Positions 1 through 11,955 of a DNA stretch of 64,000 bases are shown piece by piece. The notes under the pieces were generated by a model that was given only the letters and a program-made list of their open reading frames with translations, was not told the origin of the DNA and did not search any database. Numbering within the stretch: position 1 is the stretch's first letter; every line of letters starts with the position of its first letter. Source of the stretch: Scleromitrula shiraiana (Eukaryota; Ascomycota; Leotiomycetes; Helotiales; Sclerotiniaceae); NCBI GenBank assembly GCA_028455995.1, contig JABELC010000004.1:62001-126000 (forward strand), read 5' to 3'. The translations under genes and the position numbers were made by a program.

Positions 1-1538
1 AATATCCGTTCTGAGAATAGCTATTGTCAGTGTGACTCGGATGTTGTTTTCGTATATTCATGCCAGTGGGGATATTTGCTAGTGTGTAAATAATAGATTT
101 GATTTAGATATTTAATTGTATTTTGGATTGGTTTATTTTGGATTGGTTTATTTTGGGTTGGTTTAGTGTGGGTTTTACTAGTAGATAGTAATATAGATAT
201 TCAAATGGGTTTGAATTAATGCGGTTGTAGATAGTAGATATCTGGATAGAGAACAGATGTTCAAATAATTTTGAATTATTTCTTCCCTTCCCTTCCCTTC
301 CCTTCCCTGACATCATTCCCTGCCATCATCATCATCATCAAATAATTAATAAGCCTCGAGAGAAGAAGAAGAAATGAAACCCATTATATGACTCATGCTT
401 CTTCGCTCCTTGGTAATGAATAATGTTAATTGAACAATGCTCGTGCATTCAATTTGTTAAGATGTGGTAGCTTGGTGGTGATGATACTGAGCACTTGATT
501 GTACGCTTTGTGGTTGTGATGGCTATGGCTGTGATAATCGTTGGTGTTTATTTAAGAAGGGGTCGATATAGAGCTTACGTGTTTCTCTCTCTCTATTCAA
601 GAGAAGGGTGAGGTTAGCGAGAACTGGTTAGGGGATTTTTATATACTCATTTATTTCCGCCGTGGTTACTCTATTTGGGTCGAGGTTTGGATACTTCATG
701 TTGGTCATGGTAGGGATGATGCGGAGGGAATGCTGACTTCACTGGTAGAGAGACGTTTTGTATCACTTAGTATGCGAATTGAGAGTCATAAAAGAAAGGA
801 GAATGATACATGGAATAGGTGGTCACTGGGAGCCGATAATCTCGCGAACGTAGTTGATGGGCCCATTGGGACCGATTCTTGGGTTATTGAATATCCCGGA
901 ATTTTTGAAATGGCAGTTTGATAGTGTTACACCAAGACTCTGGTTATTCAAAATACTTTTCGAATATAGTGGGTAACAAAAGAAGTGGCTGTTTGGTCTT
1001 AAAAAAAATGGAGGGGGAGTCCTATGTATGAGCGCAGTTTCTGACCAAAGGTCCTTCTCAGAAGAAAGTCGATCTGACTCGACGACTTCTTTCCAACCCG
1101 GCGGTGGATATTTCTAGTACTATCTGACAACGACTGTGAGTCGTATGGAAATCCATCGAACAATGATTATATGAGGCTCATGATTTATCTATATCATAAT
1201 TTTGAAGCAATATATTCCAGCTATGTCTCTATTTATTAGTATTCATGACTACCAACTCAACCATCCCACTCATATGCTCTGATCATGGATTAGTTCAGTC
1301 ATTCACTCGAATATTAATTCTACGGCTGGCCAGTCTCTTTCACATACTAGACGTCTTAGCCTTACAAAGCAAAACTTAGAAAACACATTATCTCGTACAG
1401 ATCAACCAAGCCATACTATTTAATCTGTACTCAGCTCAGATACATATCTTCGAATTGGCAGAGTTAATCACTGAACAAATACTTGAGCTTAAACTTCCTA
1501 TTACAGATTCGCAGATAAAGAATTCTTTACCTATAGCT
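1..1538. other. Intergenic left edge, low-complexity repeats
   Basis: No convincing gene is visible. Three copies of a 15-bp T/G-rich unit lie at 121-165, and five copies of TTCCC at 283-307. The rest is AT-rich spacer. The frame of the histidine-phosphatase gene is open upstream of 1539 back to about 1390 without an ATG, so an unrecognised 5' exon of that gene may lie here. Confidence 0.6.
121..165. repeat. 15-bp tandem repeat, three copies
   Basis: Three head-to-tail copies of a 15-bp unit beginning TTTTGGATTGG. The third differs by one base. It is followed at 283-307 by five TTCCC units. Both look like ordinary intergenic minisatellites. Confidence 0.85.
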
Positions 1539-2579
1539 ATGAAGTATTCTTCAGAAAAGACTTTACCGAGTCAACCTGTTTTGTCCTCTTCAAAAAGAAC
1601 TCCACCGATTCAACCTAGTTTGTCCTCTTTGGGGAAGACTGCACCGGTCAAAGCTATAGAATCCTCTCCAAAAAAGGCTTTACCAATTCAAGGTATAAAA
1701 TCCTCTCCAGTGAAGACTTCACCAGTTCTAGCCAAGGATGTAAAAGCACCGAATGTAATTTTTCATTTTATCAGACATGCGCAGGTAAGTTCTAATACTG
1801 CCCACTATTGAGAACGAAACAGAAATCAACAAGCAATCATTAACAACTTTCTTAGGCCTACAATAATGTCCGAGGACTTATAAACGCCAAACAAATCGTC
1901 GATCCACCACTCACAGCCCAAGGAATTGTCCAATGTGCGCTACTGAAGGAAATCTTTCCGGCTAGCAGGAAAATTGATTTGATCCTATGCTCACCACTCC
2001 GACGAACCATGGAGACCACACTCTATACATTTGAAGAGCTTCTCAAAGAACATAAGGATCTCCAAGTTTTTGCCGTTCCTGATCTCAGAGAGGTGGGCTC
2101 GGGTGATATATGTACGGGTACGGAACTTGGCATTCTCGAATCCGATCCTAAATATCGGAGAATCAATTTCAACTTATTGCGAGAGGGGTGGGAAGTTAAT
2201 AAGGAACCTGCTAATGACATTTCTCAGAGATTGAAGACGATGAAGGATTATTTTCTTAATATTGCACATCAAGTCCAGCAAAACTCACCTCAGATACAAG
2301 CTCTACCTAACGGTAATATTGAGTTAAAGTCAGTGGAGAAGGAGAAGGAGAAGAGACCATTTGAAGTAGCTATTGTCTCACATGCTGGATTCTTGGATTG
2401 TCTTTTGAGATGGATCAGTCCTGGTCCTCGTAAGTTGCGCTTCACTCATTTGAATTCAGTTATTGAGACTAATCTTTACCCCTAATGCAGATGTGGCTTT
2501 CTCCAATGCTAATTTGCGAAGCTACGAACTTAAGTTGGCCCTCCCAATCTCTTGGATAACTATTACCTCTCCGAGATAG
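1539..2579 (+). CDS. Histidine phosphatase (phosphoglycerate mutase-like) family protein
   Basis: Predicted join(1539..1784,1856..2429,2491..2579), about 302 aa. The RHA motif of histidine phosphatases (FHFIRHAQ) sits just before intron 1; the His of RHA is the phospho-accepting residue of the superfamily. Downstream are the LILCSPLRRTMET block and IVSHAGFLDCLLRW, which supplies the second catalytic His. Both introns have GTAAGT donors, and all three exons stay in frame. The N-terminal 80 residues are a degenerate proline/serine/lysine repeat (SS-K-P-I/V-Q), probably disordered. The start is uncertain: the open frame extends upstream to about 1390 without ATG, and 1539 is the first in-frame ATG. 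Fungal members of this class are usually small-molecule or unknown-substrate phosphatases; the substrate cannot be read from sequence. Confidence 0.75.
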
Positions 2580-2617
2580 GAAAAAGCAAGCGCAATCCCT
2601 TCCATTCCGGACCTATC

Positions 2618-3212
2618 ATGGCCTCCGAAGTCGACCGTGATCCATTCTTGCGCCTGGTCCCCGGGCCTCCCAGTTCCGCCAAGCCCCCAAAAATGAAGTT
2701 TAGTAGTCATCTTGCGGCTACTATAATGAATAGTCTAGATGATATCTTTGCCATAACTCACAATTTCTTCATAACCCCCAGGAATGGAAATGCGCTAGCT
2801 GAGACATTGAAGAGGAAGATGAAGAAATTCAAAAGGAAAATAGGGGAATACTACGAAGATGACCTTCTTACGGTGGAGAATGCTGAGAGAGAGCATGAGA
2901 AGAAAATTCCCGACAATAAGAAACTGGAGCAATCTACTGTATACTTCGGGGAGGGATCGAGGGATAGTGATGGGAATGTTGTGAGAGATTTGAAAGCATT
3001 AGAATCAAGACAAGCGAAGGAAAAAGAAGAAACTTCAGAAAGATAAAGTTTTTTCTAAATACTGGTTGGATGGGGAAGGGGAAGATGCGAGGTTGAAGCC
3101 TGATGGGAGTGTTAAACAATCGATATATGCTGCGAAGGGTGTGACAATGACACTGGAGGAAAGGGAAGAGAAGTTTAAGGAGTGGTCGGAGGATGTACAT
3201 ACCCGTCCTTGA
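2618..3212 (+). pseudogene. Charged ORF with a +1 frame break (unrecognised)
   Basis: An ATG in good context (ATCATGG) at 2618 opens a frame that runs to a TAA at 3044-3046, giving about 142 aa rich in Lys/Glu. Coding-like sequence then continues in the +1 frame from about 3020 to a TGA at 3210-3212 and ends DVHTRP. The switch falls in an A-rich run (AAGGAAAAAGAAGAAAC). The pieces on either side of the break resemble each other (Y-x-GEG...DG-V... followed by EREE/EKEE). They may therefore be two copies of one repeat, or one gene split by an indel. It lies 39 bp behind the histidine-phosphatase stop and could be a lost 3' extension of it. No family was recognised. Confidence 0.35.
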
Positions 3213-3679
3213 TGGCGGTGCTTAGAATTTCTCATCTAGATAGGACGGTCAAGTAAGTACAATATGAAACTATTTTTCAAGGCGAAGCAAAAGTACTAAT
3301 TGTGCGTATCGAATTTGAACATCCAAAAGAGGTACTATATAAGCCGGCGCGATAAGAACTGCAGCATTGCCTGGTGATGCATTTGTACTTAATTAGCATC
3401 GTCCTAAGTGGGTATTTCCTTTGACCCAGGTACATATATGCTACGTTAATCATGCTTTCATCGAAAGGTTATGCGGATTAGCCCCCCTGTGCAACTGATA
3501 AGCATGCTGGCTATATAATCTTTGATTCATAATGTACAAGCGAACCAAGAAGTGAAGCAGGCTTGTACCGCTCCCAATCGCAAAACCGTTCTTAATCTTC
3601 GAGTAACACAGATGCAAATGACTCGGAATCTCAGCACTCATTTACTTATTTCATTTCACGAGTCCCTGCACTCGTCGTA
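3213..3679. other. Short intergenic spacer
   Basis: No gene or clear element was seen between the broken ORF and the HET remnant. Confidence 0.5.
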
Positions 3680-4225
3680 ATGGCGACTTTTGAACTCTCG
3701 TGGGTTTTGAACTTCGAGATAGCTTTTCCTGAAATAAGTGGAATATATGATGAAGTAAGGGACATATTTGGAAATGAGCCTGAACGCAGTGTAGCAGAGA
3801 AAATGACTATTCTCAAGGTTCTCAACAAACAGGCTGCAACAAACAGGTTGATCAAATCATCGCGAGTACTGATAAGTCTATTAAAACTTGTGTAACAAAT
3901 ACGGTCTCGGCAGGACATATTATCAGCGCGCGGCAGAATGATAATGATTCAGTGAATGGCTTCGAAGATAATTTGACGAAGATACTTGGCAGTAGTTCTT
4001 GGGTAGATGATATTCAAGTCCCAGATATTTTGGACTGGGACCAGTATTTCGATACCAGTAATGATGGCGGAAAGCATACCAACAATTTGTCCGGCAAGCT
4101 TCTTTGTGGCTTACGGAGTCTACAGAAGGTTGCAAAAGGCCTACCGATTTGATGATCTTTCAATCCCTGGTTATCCCCAAATCAGCTTTGAATCCACCGG
4201 AGATTCATTCAAAAGACAAGTGTAG
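3680..4225 (+). pseudogene. Coding-like fragments upstream of the HET remnant
   Basis: Open segments in different frames (3680-3895, 3952-4152 and 4007-4225) look protein-like but are broken by stops and frame changes. They directly precede the HET-like block and may be its decayed N-terminal region. Fungal HET proteins often carry variable sequence before the HET core, so this is plausible but unproven. Confidence 0.3.
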
Positions 4226-5317
4226 ACATACCATTCTTCCGACGCAAACTTCCATTCGTTTGGTCCGTATGATATCAAGGTCCTTGGAATTTGGTGCAAA
4301 CATTGACATTTCTCTTGAAACTGTGGACTTGGGTGATCAACTGACTTATAGGGCATTGTCGTATACATGGAGTATATCCTGCGCCATTTTTGGATCAAGA
4401 GAAGAGGCAACGACAACCCCCTTAGACAATATTCCAATACCTTGTGACGGAAAAATCTTACCTATTGATGAAAAATCATGGTTTACCATCATGGGTACCT
4501 GATCTTAGTCTACCGCCGGGGTATTGACACTCTCAAATGTTTCCTGAATTCGAAGCCCTCCTCTGCATTAAATTGGTCGACTTCAGGATCCAAGAAAAGG
4601 CATCCACTCGTACTACCCCTCTTGTATCAACCCTTTTTATCCATTGAAGCTGTAAAAGTCGGCACTATATGTGACACCGTGAAGGGGTTGGGAAATTCTC
4701 CAGTCGACTGCAGTGGTGCTATACTGTTAGCATCCCAGCTTCCTAAAAACTATCGAAACATTCCCGAGGGACCACTGGCATCTTCTCTAAAAGTCTCGTA
4801 CCGTACCCTTGTTGTAGACTTTTATCATAACTCACAACCAGCACCAGTTAAATGTGGCAACGAATTTGAAATATCTGTTTGGGCCGGGTTCAAAAATACC
4901 GCAACTGAGACTACCTATGGCACTTCAGGGGACGAGGATCCATACTACCGCTATATAAAAGCTCTTTCTAGCATGAAAGAGTTCTGAAAAGATGAATTGA
5001 AACCTGTTAATCGAAATTCTGAGACTAATGATGGTAATGAGAAGAAGCGAACTCATTTCCATGATCGCCTCTATCATATGCTTCATACGCGGAAACTTTT
5101 TCGCTTGGATTCGGGCTATCTCGGGGTAGCAGATGAGAGGATAACATTGTGTGATCAGGTGTTTGTTATTGCTGGAGCAAAAATCCCATTTGTTTTTAGA
5201 TCTAGCGAGAAAGAAGATAAGAAGTACCAACTGGGTGAGAGTTATGTTCATGGAATAATGCATGGTGAGATGTTAGAGCAGAACGATGTGGTCTGGGAAA
5301 ACATTTTCTTAGATTAG
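4226..5317 (+). pseudogene. Decayed heterokaryon-incompatibility (HET) domain gene
   Basis: The segment 4226-4500 encodes the start of a HET domain: YRALSYTW followed by IPCDGKILPIDE, matching the family's ALSYxWG ... I-x-C-[DN]-G pattern. The frame then shifts. The conserved middle of HET domains, with the WIDAICINQ block, is absent. A second frame (4478-4987) carries degenerate central sequence. After an in-frame TGA at 4985-4987 the same frame continues to 5317 with the typical HET C-terminus: FRLDSGYLG, IPFVFR and GESYVHGIMHGE. Intact HET proteins trigger cell death on fusion of incompatible fungal hyphae. This copy lacks the domain core and has at least one frameshift and one stop, so it is very likely inactive. 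A long AT-rich spacer follows it. Confidence 0.7.
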
Positions 5318-6278
5318 AACATATGTAACCACAGTAATAGATTTCTGAATGTCTATTAAACATGCTTGAATTCTATGCCTCTGTAAATCTTTTGTAACGA
5401 TGTGGCTTTTGCGAATGACCTCAAGGGGCTTAATATTGAATGATGTGAAATGCGTGATGCTTTCATGAAGTGGCGGTGGGGTTGCGTTAATTTGAACCAC
5501 CATATCATATCAAACCAAAAGCGCATATTTTCAATATTTAATTTTTAATTAAACAATCAAATATTGTAACTATTTATCATAGATCTGATTATTTTAATAT
5601 TTTGATTGTAAGAAATTAAGGTATATATCATAATAATTCGATTGTTCATCAAAAAATAGTTCGTCATTTAATACACCCATCAATGCATAATAATACATTT
5701 GTGAGAAAGCATAGATAACCAAGAAAGTTTTCAATATATGTTCAAGGGATAAGCTTAGTTTTTTGACCACTTTGTGACCATGTTATAGCACTCTGATGTG
5801 GTTATTTATGTGCAATTTTGCAGTTGTTCATCAAATGTTACTAGTAGCTAGAGAATTCTCCTTTGAAAACTGATCCTGAAAGTTACAACTGGAACTACAC
5901 ACTTATGTTATGCAAGCAATACATAGTCAAAATGGTTGATTCTATAATATAAATGTTCTTGGCATGTCGAAATGGGACATTTGAGTAGAAAGAAATGAAT
6001 TACGATCAGAGCTATTGAATAACTCCCCTTCTTGTAAACAATATATGCTATCCTTCTCTTAAATCATATGTAGTTGAAATAATAGACAAAACAATCCAAA
6101 AGACAATGGATATCGAACAACCCAAACCTATAATAAGTATTTACAAAAAAAATATATTTCAAAACTGGAATGGCATGGATACCCGCCCAAAAAGGAGAAT
6201 AGAAAAATTATGGTAAAGCATCCAGTAACTTTGCTAGATGTTGGCCTTGATCTTAGAACAACTCCCACGCTTTTGATT
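5318..6278. other. AT-rich intergenic region
   Basis: Strongly AT-rich, especially 5510-5700, with no coding signal. It separates the HET remnant from the 3' end of the chitinase gene and probably contains that gene's 3' UTR near 6200. Confidence 0.6.
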
Positions 6279-7704
6279 CTAGTTTGGGTTGCACTGAGAG
6301 TACCAAACAGAGTAAACAACACAAGAAGTACCAGCCACACAGACAGTTCCACCAGTCCATCCCTCTCCACCACATTGATTCCACTCATTGACCGTCGAAC
6401 CAGTAGGCGTAGGACCAGCTACACTGGAAGTAGTAGAAGTCTTAAGAGTTGTTCCTGGCAAAGTAGACGTACTGGTACTACTAGTAGTAGGTGGAATGCT
6501 CACAGCCGGCTTTCCCAAGTCCGTGTTCACTGCATCAAGAAATCCGGTGTTTGCATACAATTGACTCATATCCCACATCATGACACCTCCAAAACTAGAA
6601 AACCCCTTTGAATATGCGATGACATCAGCAAGTAAAGCACCAGATTCATAACCCGATCCAGCAGCTCCGACATTGGCTGGTATACCAAGCATGACTTTAA
6701 CCTTAGGATTCAGCGATACAGTCTTGGCCCAGTTGTCCCAAGTAGCAAAATTGAAGTTATTCTGAGTGGTAGATCCTACAGTGAATGACGGAAGCCCACA
6801 GTAGTTATTGTAGAATTGGATCCAGATCACATCGAATGAGACGGCACCGGCTAGCATGGGTCCGTCTGCGGCATCGGGGTATGGGCATTGCGGAGCTGAT
6901 GATAAGATCCATTGTTTGCTACCATCGGAGTTCATGAGAGACCTCAATTGATTGGCGAAGGCAGGAGTATTTGATACAGTAGTTTCGAAATCAAAATCGA
7001 AGCCATCAACAACCGACTTCCCGAATGGTCGCACGGCTGTTGATGTGTATGGGCCAAACCATTTCCAGACATTATTTGCAGCGGCAATGGCGGCTGCCTC
7101 GGATGCAAATCCGCCTTCTGTGTAGGTTGCGCCTCCAATGGAAAGTAAAATAGTTTTGCCATATGTTTGTTGGCATTGAGCAATATCAGCCCTATGATAG
7201 ATGGTTAATATATCATGTGTAAAGAACACATATTGATACACTTACTCAATATTAGCACAGTAGAATAAAGTAGATCCAGAGATAGCCGTGCAACCATTCC
7301 CTTGATTGGCGAAGTTCAGAACGGGATTGGTAACTGAGACTAGGAATGCTATAGGGATGATCTAGTGATGAAGTATTAGGAATTATTTCTCAAATCAATA
7401 AGCGAACTAACATCAATCTCCGTGTCTGTGCCATTGTTAGATTTTTCCAAGTAACTTGAATGTGATGGAAGACTTACTTGCACAATAGTATGAAAGTCTT
7501 TGCTGCTCAAGCGTTCCTGATGCTTGATTGTAGGAATTCTGACCTATTTTCTAATTAGTATGTCGCTTCGTACAAGTTGCCGATGACACACTCACCCCAG
7601 TATACAGCAACATTACTGGTAGAGGTAGCACTGAATCTAGCGAAAGCAAAAGGAAGGGAGGCAAGAAAGACGAGAGAAGAGATGAACTTGTTTGAAGAAT
7701 GCAT
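6279..7704 (-). CDS. Secreted GH18 class III chitinase with C-terminal CBM1
   Basis: Predicted complement(join(6279..7191,7246..7361,7412..7425,7478..7543,7596..7704)), 405 aa, in frame throughout. The N-terminus MHSSNKFISSLVFLASLPFA is a signal peptide. The mature enzyme begins with VAVYWGQNS, typical of plant/fungal class III chitinases. The catalytic motif DGFDFDFE fits the GH18 DxxDxDxE signature, whose last Glu is the proton donor, and LLSIGG is the second conserved strand. A Ser/Thr-rich linker leads to a CBM1 cellulose/chitin-binding module (NEWNQCGGEGWTGG ... WYSQCNPN) with four cysteines. It probably acts on chitin in cell walls outside the cell. Exon 3 is only 14 nt. The start is the only ATG giving a signal peptide. 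Confidence 0.93.
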
Positions 7705-10583
7705 AATTAAGACGTTCAATGAATCAAACACGGTAATTTAAGGACAGTAAGAAGTAGTACTTCAATGGCAGATATCGGTTGTGTTGACTGCTCTCTTTAC
7801 TGGTCACTTTTACATGATTTTGGATGTCTTTTATACTCATATCAACACCTCAAAGTACACACAAGGAGCAACAACATCACCTCGTGAGAAGACCAGATGT
7901 TACCCAACCTTACTACCATCGAACTTTCAATCTTGTCACCATCCATTTCTCCGAGTTCATTTGCACTATTGAAATTTGACTTTCATCCATCTTGCCGCCC
8001 AAGAGGTCGAGTAGTGCATTCAATAATCTCCCAAGTGCTGGGGTACACGCAACCACCACACCTCGAACCTCCAAGAGACTCCAACAATCACTTTGTTAGA
8101 ACCAACAGAACTCAGCAGATAGAAACTTCAATGTGCCATTGTGATGTCTCCTGAACCAACCTCCCGTCTCCTTATCATTCAGTAATTGACGAGTCTGCCA
8201 CCCATCTTGACATGAAATGCCAATATTACCGTCCACCCGGGTTGGAAACTAATCCGGTAGTTCATCACGGGCACAGATAAGGGGGAGACTTAAGGAGTAT
8301 TGTGAGAAATAATGGCGGTTGACGTGAATTAAAAGAGGAAGGCACATGGAATTACCCGTTACCGGTAGCGCAAATTCAGGCTTCTATTGGAAGGTTACGT
8401 TCCAATGGTTGGTTGGAATAACGACCGATTGATCGTCAGGGGTTGTCAGAAGAGATTGCCGATGGTGTACATTGTGCCACTTTTGAAGAAAGTAATTTGA
8501 CAGAGGGTGCAACTTCAGCATGTGGATTCGGAAAATTCTTGTCGATCAATATCGAAAAGGATCTCAGAAAGCTTATTGTAACGTTACTCGATCATAGTGT
8601 TGTAGTAACAGTAGATTGGTCCGAAAAGACTGACTCGAGAAACGCAACTTCAAGATAGTAGGCCTAGGTATGTGTCAAATGTCTCATTGATTCATTCTTC
8701 AACTTTTAGTATGCGCAAGAAATCCGAGCCGAGACGGGCGGATACCGATAGGCGGTTGATCATAGGGCGGGTTTTATCTTTAACCCCACACGAGTTTGAG
8801 ATCTGTAGATTTTTTAAAAATCCGAGACCATAAAAAGTATTTAAAAAGTATTTAAAAAGTATATCTATAGTTAGAGGTATACATATGTTATTTGCATGCT
8901 AGTTGAATTCCAAGTGGACTCTCCGTATCCCATTGACGAATTTGTATAATCCGTGAAATCGTGGATAGTTTTTAGGGCATCTCCCAGAGCCTCAGATACA
9001 AAACCAATGGAGCTCGTTACGATTATAATTCGCTACTACTTATCTCTATCATAAGACTTATATCCTCCCCCTACAGAGATCCTGAAGAATTGATCACTCA
9101 CAAAACCTCGAGGATAGTCACAGCCAGAAAAACATCTTGATTCTGAGACATAGATAAAGAGGATGTAGAAAATGTCACATTGCCATTTCTTGTGATACAA
9201 CTGTTGTTATCTCGGGCCAAACTTCGGCTTTTCAAATATGTTGGTTGTTGGAGCTAGGTCATTTTCGGTCAACTAATGTCACCCTTTTAGTTATCCTGTC
9301 CACTAATTTCTCCGTTCCTGTGCCAAGGTGACCAGATCTCTGGTGTCTGTGTGATGCATATGCATGATGTGCCGAATGGATTTAGCCAAGTCTACATATG
9401 GTATGGTAGGATTTGGTATTCACGTGATAGCATTACTTCCCCTTGCCAAACATTACCTACCTAATCAGAGTGAGAAAGCTACTTGTTTACCATTAGATAG
9501 CCCCAAAGAACTGTTCTTCACATATCAAATATAACAATATACACCTTGCACTATCATTAACCCCCAAAGGGTGAGGAGTTTGAGCCTCTTAGGACTCTCG
9601 ACGCTTTGGAATAGATAAACTCCACAGTACCATTGGAAAGCCCCCCGCAGTCAATCCTATCTTGCGTTCAAATTCTCATGCTACCACGAAACAGATAACA
9701 TAAACTACGAGATACAACCACATAAAAACCCTGCATTCCATTTCAATTGATGACCTAGAATTCTCCACTAAAATTAGGTCTAGCACATCTCTTGAGGGTT
9801 ACATGACCGATTTATTACATTTCCAACACCGAATTCATCAAATGTATCTGCTACAATAAAACATACACCCACGCCCTTGAGATATCTCTCACTACTCAAA
9901 GTATCATATCTACCTTCAATCAAACCCAACTGTTTGTCGATCTTACTATGAGAATTGCCATTATCTAAACATTCCTACTACTTCTTTCATGCTTTCTCAG
10001 TACTCCGGTGTTGTGCGCTGATGTCAGTGATCCGACAACAATTTTACAATTGCAAACTGTCCGGAAACTAATGTCGACTCACATCATTATGACAAATGTC
10101 TTCTAATCTTGCAAAGTTAGTTAGCATCGAGGTCCATAGACATACTACCCGCTTGATGATTATGGAAATGCATCTATGAGACTGGCACTGCAGTTTCTTG
10201 GTTTACTTCGCTTACAGTTAAGATACACCACCGATACAATACCATCTACACTTGATTATATAATTCGTGGCGTACTGCGCATCCTTTCTGTGATCTTTGC
10301 ACAAAGTTAATACCCTTCAGATTCATCTCTTGGCACTTGCGGGATTACCCTTTAAGTTCTAGAGGTAGTCTTTATTAGTAGTTCTGTTCCTTCCAATAGT
10401 TCTGTAACATTATAATCATCTTATATAATCCTTTACATTATAAAGGCAGAAAGGAGCTTTTGTCTTTTGATTGTCCTTAAGTAATCGAAAACTATTCACG
10501 ATGGCATTGGCTCGGACAGCGGTCAAAAGAGTTAAGATTAAATGAGAAAAGAATGATTGTGGTACTAGCTATTGACAGTCAGT
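7705..10583. other. Long gene-free spacer
   Basis: About 2.9 kb between the chitinase 5' end and the 3' end of the cyclophilin gene. Only short ORFs are present, without splice-compatible partners or recognisable motifs. A short tandem of GTATTTAAAAA units lies at about 8838-8865. The left part should hold the chitinase promoter. Confidence 0.55.
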
Positions 10584-11665
10584 CTAGACAATTGACTTAT
10601 ATTTGATGTTTTTCCTGTTATTGATCCGAACATAAATGACCACGCAGCCTAGAATGAAAACCAAGAAAAACCCCTTTTGAGCGATGGAGAAACCTTCCAT
10701 ATCAACGTTTCCGAAATCATCCTCTTCTTCCTCTTGAGGAGTACCAACAACGGGAATAACATGTGTAGGAGCAGCGGCGATAGGAGTCGTGGTTTCGGCG
10801 AGAGGTACTTCAACCTCTTCCATTCCGGGCTGAAATTCGGCAATACCGTACTCATCTGTATGATCGTGAAAAAGACAGACGAATCAGCAATTCTTCAGCA
10901 AGTCCTCCCAATTTATGTACATCCTCGCAGGGAAAGTAGTTTATAGTTCCACGTGAATACCTTCTTCTGGTACTGGTAACTCTCCACTCTTTGTGATTGT
11001 GACTTTGAGTTTTGGCTTATCTCCTTGTCCCTTTGGTACATTCTCGATCTGCTCGACAATTTCATAACCCTCGAGGACTTCACCAAAGACAACGTGTCTT
11101 CCGTCAAGATGTCTGCAAGATAATTAGACTTGATCAATTCATGTTGAAGATCTGACTTACCCTGGGGTAGAAGTTGTAATGAAGAATTGAGAACCATTGG
11201 TATCTTTACCGGCGTTGGCCATACTGAGGAGACCCTTCTTGGAGTGCTTCAATTTGAAGTTCTCATCTGGGAATTTGGCACCATAGACTTATGGGGTGTT
11301 AGTATATCCTATCTACCTCGCAGATTGTAGAACATACTTGATTTTCCTCCGGTACCATCGTGGTTTGTGAAATCACCTCCTTGAATCATGAAGCCCTTGA
11401 TGACACGGTGGAAGGTAGAGTCTTGATATCCATAACCCTTCTCGCCAGTTGCCAAAGCTCTGAAATTCTCTGCGGTTTTTGGAACAGTCTTCCCATAAAG
11501 ACCTAAGACAATACGTCCAATAGGTTCATCTCCATGACTTATATCGAAGTAAACCTTGTGGGTAATCTTTGGTCCTTTGACAGCTTGCGCAGTTTGGGCA
11601 AAGAAGACAAAGGTAATGGTGAGGATAAGTAGCGCAGATGCTACAAAACGTTGAAGAGTAAACAT
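10584..11665 (-). CDS. ER cyclophilin (peptidyl-prolyl cis-trans isomerase), C-terminally membrane-anchored
   Basis: Predicted complement(join(10584..10855,10961..11112,11161..11287,11338..11665)), 292 aa. A signal peptide (MFTLQRFVASALLILTITF) precedes a complete cyclophilin domain: FHRVIKGFMIQGGDF, GLLSMANAGKDTNGSQFFI and LDGRHVVFGEV. The catalytic Arg of FHRV and the Gln/Phe substrate-pocket residues are present. The position that is usually Trp in the cyclosporin-binding loop (xWLDG) is His (GHLDG). After the domain comes an acidic linker (EEEEDDFGN) and one hydrophobic helix (GFFLVFILGCVVIYV) with a short basic tail, so a type I membrane orientation in the ER is likely. The enzyme should assist folding of secretory proteins. 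It is divergent from the uS13m gene, about 290 bp apart, suggesting a shared promoter. Confidence 0.92.
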
Positions 11666-11955
11666 ATTTTGAGGTGTCAATTGATTAATTGACGGGATGA
11701 AGTGTAACTTTAAAGAAAGGTTGTGATCCCTCAAAGGTGGTTTGAAAGGAAAGAGAGGGGAGAGTGGAAAGGTTGGGGTTGAATGTTTCGGAGAGGTGTC
11801 GATTACGATAGCGCCAGATTTCACGTGCAGCCTTATCTGGTCCGTGCATTACAAATTCGACGACATCTTAAAACTTTATGAGGATATTGAGTAAACGACG
11901 AGATCAATCGCTATTACTCCTCACCAACGACAGACATAAAGTCAATTCTCTCATT
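11666..11955. promoter_or_regulatory. Divergent promoter region (cyclophilin / uS13m)
   Basis: About 290 bp separates the start codons of two divergently transcribed genes, so both core promoters must lie here or overlap the 5' UTRs. No specific factor site was identified. Confidence 0.5.

Noticed and set aside
730..921. 63-codon ORF near the left edge
   Set aside because: Short, no motifs, no splice partner.
8443..8658. Protein-like ORF in the long spacer
   Set aside because: It begins without an ATG at the predicted position, has no partner exon and matches no family I recognise.
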